Assembly (NCBI GenBank): GCA_023458755.1
Contig: JAEWYE010000044.1
Coordinates: 1-30,292 of the forward strand
Length of the DNA stretch: 30,292 bases
From: Bacillota bacterium
Lineage (GTDB): Bacteria; Bacillota; Clostridia; Oscillospirales; Acutalibacteraceae
Reading direction: 5' to 3'
Shown: positions 24,421 through 30,292 of the stretch, piece after piece
How the letters are laid out: each line of letters begins with the position of its first letter
How positions within the stretch are numbered: the first letter of the stretch is position 1
Notes under the pieces: generated by a model
Database searches by the model: none
Seen by the model: only the letters and a program-made list of their open reading frames with translations
Told to the model about the DNA's origin: nothing
Made by a program: the position numbers and the translations under genes

Positions 24421-24434
24421 TCCGGCATTCTTTT
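24402..24434 (+). terminator. terminator overlapping the helicase stop
   Basis: GCCGGATTAC (24402-24411) pairs with GTAGTCCGGC (24417-24426) over a 5-base loop, then ATTCTTTTG. The stop codon TAG is part of the stem. Confidence 0.6.
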
Positions 24435-24452
24435 GTGAAAGGAGAGCCGAGT

Positions 24453-24701
24453 ATGTGTAAAAGCACTCTGGAACAAATGAAAAATGTGGATATAAGCACA
24501 GTTGATCTGGCAGAGCTGGTAGATATCCGCGAGATACAGATAGACCAGCAAAAAACACGCGAAGAGCGGTTACGGGACTTTGTACTGCAGGTGAAAAATC
24601 CTTATTGTTTCCGTGTTGGTAAGGTGGCTGTAAAATTGACCTTCCCCGAATGTGGAGCGACTTTGGAAGACAGGCTGCAAAATCTGATGACGAAGCTATG
24701 A
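24453..24701 (+). CDS. DUF6870-like small protein
   Basis: An 82-residue protein with the pattern seen in a small family frequent in clostridial integrative elements: an N-terminal MKNVDISTVDLAELVDI, a REERLRDFVLQVKNPYCFRVG centre, and a TLEDRLQNLM end. ATG 24453 follows AAGGAGAG (24438-24445). The family is of unknown function; its steady position next to recombinase genes suggests a role in the element's life cycle. The DUF number is from memory. Confidence 0.65.
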   Translation: MCKSTLEQMKNVDISTVDLAELVDIREIQIDQQKTREERLRDFVLQVKNPYCFRVGKVAVKLTFPECGATLEDRLQNLMTKL

Positions 24702-24706
24702 ATAAG

Positions 24707-24729
24707 CATATTCCCAACTTGGGAATATG
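24707..24729. terminator. 23-bp perfect inverted repeat
   Basis: CATATTCCCAA and TTGGGAATATG are separated by a single base. It could be a terminator hairpin or a protein-binding palindrome ahead of the recombinase genes. Confidence 0.5.
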
Positions 24730-24811
24730 TTTGCTCTGATTCAGGCCGGATGACAACTTAGACAGAAGCGCTACCTTATGGTAGCCTAATTACAGGACTA
24801 TATCAGTGAAA

Positions 24812-24849
24812 CCCGGTTGTTTTCTGGCCTTGGAATATTAACAACCGGG
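24812..24849 (+). promoter_or_regulatory. inverted repeat directly before the first recombinase
   Basis: CCCGGTTGTT (24812-24821) pairs with AACAACCGGG (24840-24849). The second arm touches the ribosome binding site CGGGAG, so the stem could hide it and limit recombinase translation. Confidence 0.45.
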
Positions 24850-24850
24850 A

Positions 24851-26572
24851 GTGATTGATTTGAATATTTTAGAAAACACAGGCTTCATGGCGGCCTGCTT
24901 CAACCGCACCGCTGTACCCAGCCGAATGGCGGATATCCAGCTATGGAAATCTGCGCTTTATACGCGCCTGTCCCGTGAGGACGGCGACAAAGAAGAAAGT
25001 GACAGCATAGCCAATCAAAAAGACTTGCTTCATTCCTACATGGAGAAAAGACAGGATATGGAACTCTACTCCGTATATGAAGACGACGGATATACCGGTG
25101 TCAATTTTGAACGCCCGGACTTCCAGCGATTGATTGCCGATATACAGGCAGGACTTGTCAACTGCGTGATTGTCAAAGACCTGTCCCGTTTGGGCAGGAA
25201 CCATATTGAAATGGGAAAACTGCTGGAACGCTTTTTCCCCTTCATGGGCGTTCGCTTTATTGCCGTTAATGAAGGTTATGACAGCTTAACTTCCAACCCG
25301 CAAACAGACAACCTGATGATTCCTTTTAAGAATCTGCTGAATGACGCATACTGCGCCGATACTTCCCGAAAAATCAGGAGCAATTTTGAAATGAAACGTA
25401 AAAAGGGCGATTTTATTGGTCCTTTTGCGGCCTATGGGTATCGGAAAGACCCGGAAAACCACAACCACCTTCTGATTGATGAAGAAGCCGCCCAAACCGT
25501 CCGTAATATCTTTGCATGGAAAATCGGCGGTATGAGCCAGCAAGTGATATCCGACCGGCTCAATGAGCTTGGCATACCTTCACCAGCGGAGTATAAAAAG
25601 CAAAACGGTTCCAAATACCGGACTACATTTCAGAGCAATATCAGAGCAGCGTGGACGCCTGTGGCAGTGGGGCGTATCCTCAAAAATGAGCTTTATACCG
25701 GTGTTTTGATACAAGGTATCACCACAACGCCTAACTATAAGATCAAAAAACGGGTGACAAAAGCTGAAAGCGATTGGGTTCGTAAAGAAAGTACCCATGA
25801 AGCAATCATATCCTCTGAGGATTTTAAACTTGTCAATGGACTGCTCAAACTGGATACCCGCATAGCACCGGGCGCTGATTCGGTATATCTGTTTTCCGGT
25901 ATGCTACAATGCGGCGACTGCGATCAAAATCTTGTTCGTAAGAATGTACCTAACGGAAAGAAAAAGCACTACTATTATATCTGCTCTACCTATAAGCGTG
26001 GGGACGGCTGTAAAAGCCATTCCATCAGTGAAACCGCCCTTTATGACGCTGTTTTTCAGACAGTGACGCTCCACATCCGGGAATGCGCAAAAATCAGTGA
26101 AGTGCTTGCGTTCGTGGGCAATATGCCTTTTCAAAAGCTGGAAGCGAAGCGGTTCCAACAGCAGATGGATGCCATACAGGAAAGCATTAAGAAATTCAGA
26201 CGGCGACAGGTGAAGTTATATGAAGACTTCTCTGACGGCCTGATCAGCCGCGAAGAATATGCGGAATTTAAGGATATCTTTGCAGGCCAGGCAGAAAGCG
26301 CGGAGAAAACACTGGAGAAGCTTCGTATAGAGCTCGACAACACCGTAAACAACCGTACTGAAAAGAGTGCCTGGCTGGAGCATTTTCAAAAGTATCACAA
26401 CCTGCAAGCGCTGACACGAAATGCTGTCGTGGAGTTGATTGAAAAAATCATCGTTCACGAAGGAGGACGCATCGAGGTTCTGCCGCGATATCAGGCGGCT
26501 TTCGTGGATGCCCTGCATTATATTGAAAGTCTGTCCTTTGATTCGGCTCCTTCTGAAAGGAGGGCGATGTAA
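24851..26572 (+). CDS. large serine recombinase 1
   Basis: A 573-residue site-specific recombinase. The resolvase catalytic domain starts at ALYTRLSRED, with the nucleophile Ser41, and KDLSRLGRNHIE holds catalytic Arg residues. The recombinase DNA-binding domain follows (GYRKDPENHNHLLIDEEAA, LNELGIPSPAEY, HEAIIS), then a zinc ribbon (CGDCDQNL ... CSTYKRGDGC) and a coiled-coil end. It cuts both strands through a Ser-DNA link to integrate or excise DNA. The start is uncertain: GTG 24851, TTG 24860 (better spaced from GGGAG) or ATG 24887. It is followed with no gap by the next recombinase gene. Confidence 0.9.
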   Translation: MIDLNILENTGFMAACFNRTAVPSRMADIQLWKSALYTRLSREDGDKEESDSIANQKDLLHSYMEKRQDMELYSVYEDDGYTGVNFERPDFQRLIADIQAGLVNCVIVKDLSRLGRNHIEMGKLLERFFPFMGVRFIAVNEGYDSLTSNPQTDNLMIPFKNLLNDAYCADTSRKIRSNFEMKRKKGDFIGPFAAYGYRKDPENHNHLLIDEEAAQTVRNIFAWKIGGMSQQVISDRLNELGIPSPAEYKKQNGSKYRTTFQSNIRAAWTPVAVGRILKNELYTGVLIQGITTTPNYKIKKRVTKAESDWVRKESTHEAIISSEDFKLVNGLLKLDTRIAPGADSVYLFSGMLQCGDCDQNLVRKNVPNGKKKHYYYICSTYKRGDGCKSHSISETALYDAVFQTVTLHIRECAKISEVLAFVGNMPFQKLEAKRFQQQMDAIQESIKKFRRRQVKLYEDFSDGLISREEYAEFKDIFAGQAESAEKTLEKLRIELDNTVNNRTEKSAWLEHFQKYHNLQALTRNAVVELIEKIIVHEGGRIEVLPRYQAAFVDALHYIESLSFDSAPSERRAM

Positions 26573-28300
26573 ATGGCACGTAAAAGCAGACGTATAATGG
26601 AAATCGCTCCTGAAATCCCTCCTGTCGTGGAGATGGTTTTCTTAACCGCAGTCTATACCCGTCTTTCCATTGAGGATACGCGGGACGGTGAGGGCGGTTC
26701 TCTGGAAGATCAGATTTGTCTGGTAAAGAAGTTTGTGAGCGAAAAGCCATATCTGAAACTTGTCAAGGTCTATTCAGACAACGGACAGACCGGAACAAAT
26801 TTTTACCGGCCGGATTTTGAGCGTTTAATAGAGGATGTCCGGAAAGGTCTCATAAATTGCATTGTGGTGAAAGACTTGTCACGCTTCGCCCGTAACTACA
26901 TTGAAGCGGACACCTATATTGAAAAGGTATTCCCTTTTCTCGGCGTCCGGTTTATATCCATCGGTGATAACTTTGACAGCTTTGACCCGTGTGATAACGG
27001 AGAGGGGCTTGTGGTTGCCCTCAAAAACCTTATGAATGACATCTATGCTCGTGATATCTCACAAAAATGCAAAACCGCCCTGAAAAATAAAATGAACAAA
27101 GGGGAATTTCTCGGTAGCTTTGCTCCCTTTGGTTACGCAAAGTCCCCCGAAAACAAGAATCAGCTTGTTATAGACGAGGAAGCCGCGGCCATTGTGCTGG
27201 ATATGTTCCGTTGGAAATTGGACGGCTGCTCGGTATCAGGCATTGCGAAAAGGCTGAATGCGCTGGGTATTCCGGCTCCATCGGTATATTGCCGTCAAAA
27301 ATTCCCGTGCAAAAGCAAAAAGCCTCTGCGTAATACCGGCTGGCATGACAGCGTTGTAAAGAAAATGCTCTGTAATCCCGTATATCTCGGACATATGGTC
27401 AACGGCATGTCACGAACATGCCCGGAGCTGGGCTACACCACCGAAAGGGTATCCCGTGAGCAATGGGTTGTAGTGGAAAACACGCATGAACCTATCATAT
27501 CCCAACAGGATTTTGATGCGGTTGCTGAAATGCTTCGTGCTTCGACGGAAAAATTCTATAAGAATTATGGAAAGTACGAATATTTACCGGACACAGAGAA
27601 TGTGCTGAAAGGGTTTGTATATTGCAAAAACTGCGGCTGGGCATTAAAACGGATGCGGAACCTTTCCTATAACAGGGACTACGTTACCCATACCTATATT
27701 TGCCGTTGTTGTGGCGGTGTCCAGACCGAAGAGACTGGAAGAAAACAGATTAAGGAAACCGAACTGCTGGAAACTATCTCATTTGTTGTCAGGAAGCAGA
27801 TTGAGCTGTGCGCCGATATGGAGATCATAATTGAACGCGTAGGTGCCCTGGACAGCAATTTGCAAAGCCAGCAAAGACGGGAGACTGAAATTGCTCTTCA
27901 CAAAAACGAAATCAGCCGTATAGATAACCGTCTGAAAGCCCTATACATGGACAAATGCGACGGATTATTTGATGAAATGGAATATGTCCGTATGAGGCAA
28001 AGCTACGAGCAAAGCAGGGAGGCTTTAATTGCCCGGTTGACGGAACTAACTGCTGAACAGGAGCATTTGTCCGCTATAGCGATTGCTAACAATCAATACA
28101 CCTCAGCCTTTCGCCCTTTTTACGGCGAAAAGGCTTTAACCAGAGAAATGTTGACGGCTCTTGTGAAACGGATTGACGTTACCAGCAATAAGCAGGTCGA
28201 AATCATTTTTCGGTACAAGGATGAGTATGAGGCGCTTGTCACCGCAGTCCAGGAAAGCAAGGCTGTCCTCACTGGCGAAGGTAAGGTGATGGCAGGATGA
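26573..28300 (+). CDS. large serine recombinase 2
   Basis: A 575-residue recombinase. Nucleophile Ser32 lies in AVYTRLSIED, the catalytic arginines in KDLSRFARNYIE, and the zinc ribbon is CKNCGWAL ... CRCCG, followed by a long coiled coil. The N-terminus MARKSRR is basic. ATG 26573 follows immediately after the stop of recombinase 1, with GGAGGG at 26559-26564. It is clearly diverged from its neighbours, so the three are not recent duplicates. It ends with an ATGA overlap with gene 3. Confidence 0.9.
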   Translation: MARKSRRIMEIAPEIPPVVEMVFLTAVYTRLSIEDTRDGEGGSLEDQICLVKKFVSEKPYLKLVKVYSDNGQTGTNFYRPDFERLIEDVRKGLINCIVVKDLSRFARNYIEADTYIEKVFPFLGVRFISIGDNFDSFDPCDNGEGLVVALKNLMNDIYARDISQKCKTALKNKMNKGEFLGSFAPFGYAKSPENKNQLVIDEEAAAIVLDMFRWKLDGCSVSGIAKRLNALGIPAPSVYCRQKFPCKSKKPLRNTGWHDSVVKKMLCNPVYLGHMVNGMSRTCPELGYTTERVSREQWVVVENTHEPIISQQDFDAVAEMLRASTEKFYKNYGKYEYLPDTENVLKGFVYCKNCGWALKRMRNLSYNRDYVTHTYICRCCGGVQTEETGRKQIKETELLETISFVVRKQIELCADMEIIIERVGALDSNLQSQQRRETEIALHKNEISRIDNRLKALYMDKCDGLFDEMEYVRMRQSYEQSREALIARLTELTAEQEHLSAIAIANNQYTSAFRPFYGEKALTREMLTALVKRIDVTSNKQVEIIFRYKDEYEALVTAVQESKAVLTGEGKVMAG

Positions 28301-29880
28301 TAAATCAAAAGCTACTCGCCTACTATTTACGCATTTCCGCTGATGATGAAACCATTGGTGACAGCATGAGCATATCGGGACAACGCGGTATTCTCGACGA
28401 ATTTATAAGTACACATCCCGAATTCAGGGATTGGAACATCATTGAGTTTTCAGACGATGGATACAGCGGAACTACCTTTGAGAGACCCGGTGTAAAAAAG
28501 CTGCTGGAGAGCATCCGACGTGGCGAAATAAACGGAATTATCGTCAAGGACTTATCCAGATTCGGACGTAATTATATTGAGGTTGGGGATTATTTGGAAC
28601 AAATCTTTCCCTTCCTCGGTATTCGATTTATCTCCGTCAATGACGGCTTTGACTCTGCCAAAATGGAATGCTCGGCAGGCGATATCAGCATCGCATTCAA
28701 AAATCTGCTGCACGACTACTATGCAAAAGATATTTCAGGCAAGCTCCGTGCGGTATGGAAGCTAAAGAAGGAACGTGGAGAATACATATCTCCCGTCACC
28801 TTTTTCGGCTATAGCAAGGACAAGGACAATAAGCACAAGCTGGTGGTGGACGAACCTGCCGCCGCTATCGTCCGGCGAATATTCTCGCTTATCCTCGCCG
28901 GAAATACAACCGGTCAGACTGCCCGGCTGCTAAACAAAGAAGGACTTCCTGCACCGGGGGCCTATAAGTATAGCATTGGCCAGCACTGTAATGGTAATAA
29001 GCTTTCCAAGAATAATCCATGGACGGGAACTACTGTTTACAACATAGTTCGTGATCTGCGTTATACCGGCTGTATGGTTAATGGGAAACGTGCCTACGAT
29101 ACCATAGCAAGCAAAAAATTCCGGCTTCTCCCACAAGAACAATGGATTATCTGTGAATATACACATGAGGCCATTATATCCAAAGAAGATTTTGAAAAAG
29201 CGCAGCTTTGTATTAAAAGAAATAAAACACGTACGCAACCCAAAGAAAGAAATATTTTATGCGGCAAGGTTCGTTGTGGTATTTGTGGCTATATGATGCA
29301 GCCCAGTGCAGACAAACAGCGAAAATACCGGTGCAGACGTGCGAAATACGCCGAAGCTGGGGCATGTCTTACAGAAGGTATTCCGAAAAAGCAGATTGAG
29401 GAAGCCGTGTTTGCTTCCATCCGGGCTTTAACTGAAACCTTGCTGGATAAGGATAAGCAGTTACAAGAAGTAAAAGAGGTTAAGCAGGATGCTGTTTCAT
29501 CCAGTATGGAAAGACTACACTTTCTGAAAAAAAGCATTGATTCTATTAAGAGAAAGAAAATGCTTCTTTACGATCAATACTGTGATGCGCTTATTCCTAA
29601 GTCGGTGTATATGGAGCAAAGAAATACCTATGATACACAGCTCCGGGAGCTTGAGGAAGAAACGATTGCCTTGGAAATGGAAACACAGATAGATAGGACT
29701 TTGCATGAAAGTCCTGCGTTAAGAATACTTAGAGGAGTTGATTTAACGGCTGGACTGACGCGTGAGCTTATCGAAGGATTGGTAGACCGGATACTTATTT
29801 ACGACAATACCCGAATTGAAATTGTATGGCGGTTCACAGGCTATCCTTTTGAGGATATTGTCAATGTTACTGCGATATGA
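28297..29880 (+). CDS. large serine recombinase 3
   Basis: A 527-residue recombinase beginning directly with the catalytic domain: LAYYLRISADD with nucleophile Ser14, KDLSRFGRNYIE, then the recombinase domain (FFGYSKDKDNKHKLVVDEPAA) and a zinc ribbon (CGICGYMM ... CRRAKYAEAGAC). A coiled coil lies near residues 390-450. The start overlaps the previous stop by 4 bases (ATGA), so translation is coupled. Three intact large recombinases in one operon suggests they act as a set. Confidence 0.9.
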   Translation: MINQKLLAYYLRISADDETIGDSMSISGQRGILDEFISTHPEFRDWNIIEFSDDGYSGTTFERPGVKKLLESIRRGEINGIIVKDLSRFGRNYIEVGDYLEQIFPFLGIRFISVNDGFDSAKMECSAGDISIAFKNLLHDYYAKDISGKLRAVWKLKKERGEYISPVTFFGYSKDKDNKHKLVVDEPAAAIVRRIFSLILAGNTTGQTARLLNKEGLPAPGAYKYSIGQHCNGNKLSKNNPWTGTTVYNIVRDLRYTGCMVNGKRAYDTIASKKFRLLPQEQWIICEYTHEAIISKEDFEKAQLCIKRNKTRTQPKERNILCGKVRCGICGYMMQPSADKQRKYRCRRAKYAEAGACLTEGIPKKQIEEAVFASIRALTETLLDKDKQLQEVKEVKQDAVSSSMERLHFLKKSIDSIKRKKMLLYDQYCDALIPKSVYMEQRNTYDTQLRELEEETIALEMETQIDRTLHESPALRILRGVDLTAGLTRELIEGLVDRILIYDNTRIEIVWRFTGYPFEDIVNVTAI

Positions 29881-29895
29881 AAAAGGAGGTTTTCG

Positions 29896-30255
29896 ATGAA
29901 ACAGCATAAAAAGACGGTAGCTGTCTATTGCCGCGTTGGACGATCCGATGATCTTGCGCTATTTATACAGAAAGACCAGCTTACCCGGTTGGCAAATGCC
30001 AGAGGTTATGATAACCTTGTATATTATCAGGACAATGGTTATAGTGGTTTAGACTTTGATCGTCCGGCATTTTCAGCAATGCAGAAGGACATCAAAGCCG
30101 AGAACATAAACCGCGTTCTGGTAGTTGATATATCAAGGATTGGACGAAATACTCAATTGGTTTTTGACTGGCTATATAAAATGAACCTTGCTAAAATTGC
30201 AGTTGACACGCTTGATGATAGATTTTATATGAATCCCCCTGATAATAATATTTGA
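29896..30255 (+). CDS. short serine recombinase-like protein with Gly in place of the catalytic Ser
   Basis: A 119-residue protein containing only a resolvase catalytic fold. The strand reads VAVYCRVGRSDD: the Arg of the motif is kept, but Gly15 stands where the nucleophilic Ser is normally found (RVS). The later active-site segments are present (DNGYSGLDFDRPAF and VVDISRIGRNTQ). There is no DNA-binding domain. It starts 15 bases after recombinase 3 with AAAAGGAGG (29880-29888). Without the nucleophile it cannot cut DNA by the normal chemistry, so it may act as a partner or inhibitor of the three active enzymes. Its own end at 30255 is intact. Confidence 0.82.
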   Translation: MKQHKKTVAVYCRVGRSDDLALFIQKDQLTRLANARGYDNLVYYQDNGYSGLDFDRPAFSAMQKDIKAENINRVLVVDISRIGRNTQLVFDWLYKMNLAKIAVDTLDDRFYMNPPDNNI

Positions 30256-30292
30256 TGAAATTTGTTAGTCCCTACTTGACAGCATCCTATGA

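Noticed and set aside
1..30292. CRISPR arrays and tRNA or rRNA genes
   Set aside because: No regularly spaced repeats and no tRNA- or rRNA-like sequence were seen on reading both strands.

Overview
The window looks like part of an integrative or mobilisable element from a low-to-mid GC Bacillota host, most likely a gut- or rumen-type Clostridia. The reasons are the strong AGGAGG-type ribosome binding sites, the Tn1549/CTn-like gene content (relaxase, DinG-type helicase, sigma-like protein, large serine recombinases), and the families of the cargo genes. No rRNA, tRNA or CRISPR array was seen.

Layout. (1) 1-2.6 kb is mobilisation backbone: the tail of an unknown gene, a SLOG/DUF1273-like protein, a small membrane protein and a MOBP-type relaxase whose natural start codon reads ACG. 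(2) 2.6-3.3 kb has no gene. It holds a run of hairpins, four DnaA-box-like sites and the 5' end of a lost gene. (3) 3.3-20.5 kb is mixed, partly decayed cargo: a TetR gene with a 20-bp palindromic operator, a broken rsgA, an AraC-GNAT/HelD gene pair, methyltransferases, a ferredoxin-nitroreductase, membrane proteins including a PnuC-like transporter, an IS3-family remnant, a lipoprotein, a frameshifted serine recombinase, an alpha/beta hydrolase, a lincosamide nucleotidyltransferase (lnu type), an isochorismatase-like hydrolase, a broken DUF3795 gene, collapsed phage head genes, and a TetR/MFS efflux pair. (4) 20.5-20.7 kb is a c-di-GMP-I (GEMM-I) riboswitch followed by an intrinsic terminator. 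(5) 21-30.3 kb is backbone again: sigma-like protein, a highly structured intergenic region, DinG-like helicase, DUF6870-like protein, three tandem large serine recombinases and a short fourth recombinase with Gly where the catalytic Ser should be.

How it fits together. The relaxase would nick the element for transfer and the serine recombinases would excise and integrate it. The helicase and sigma-like protein are common accessory genes of such elements. The riboswitch lies just upstream of the recombination module, so a c-di-GMP signal could control entry of transcription into it; this is inference. The riboswitch terminator has an imperfect copy 16.1 kb upstream, joined to the rsgA P-loop, so the decayed cargo is bracketed by short direct repeats. 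At least seven genes in the cargo carry frameshifts, internal stops or deletions, several of them single-base changes in homopolymers. These could be true decay or consensus errors, and raw reads would decide.
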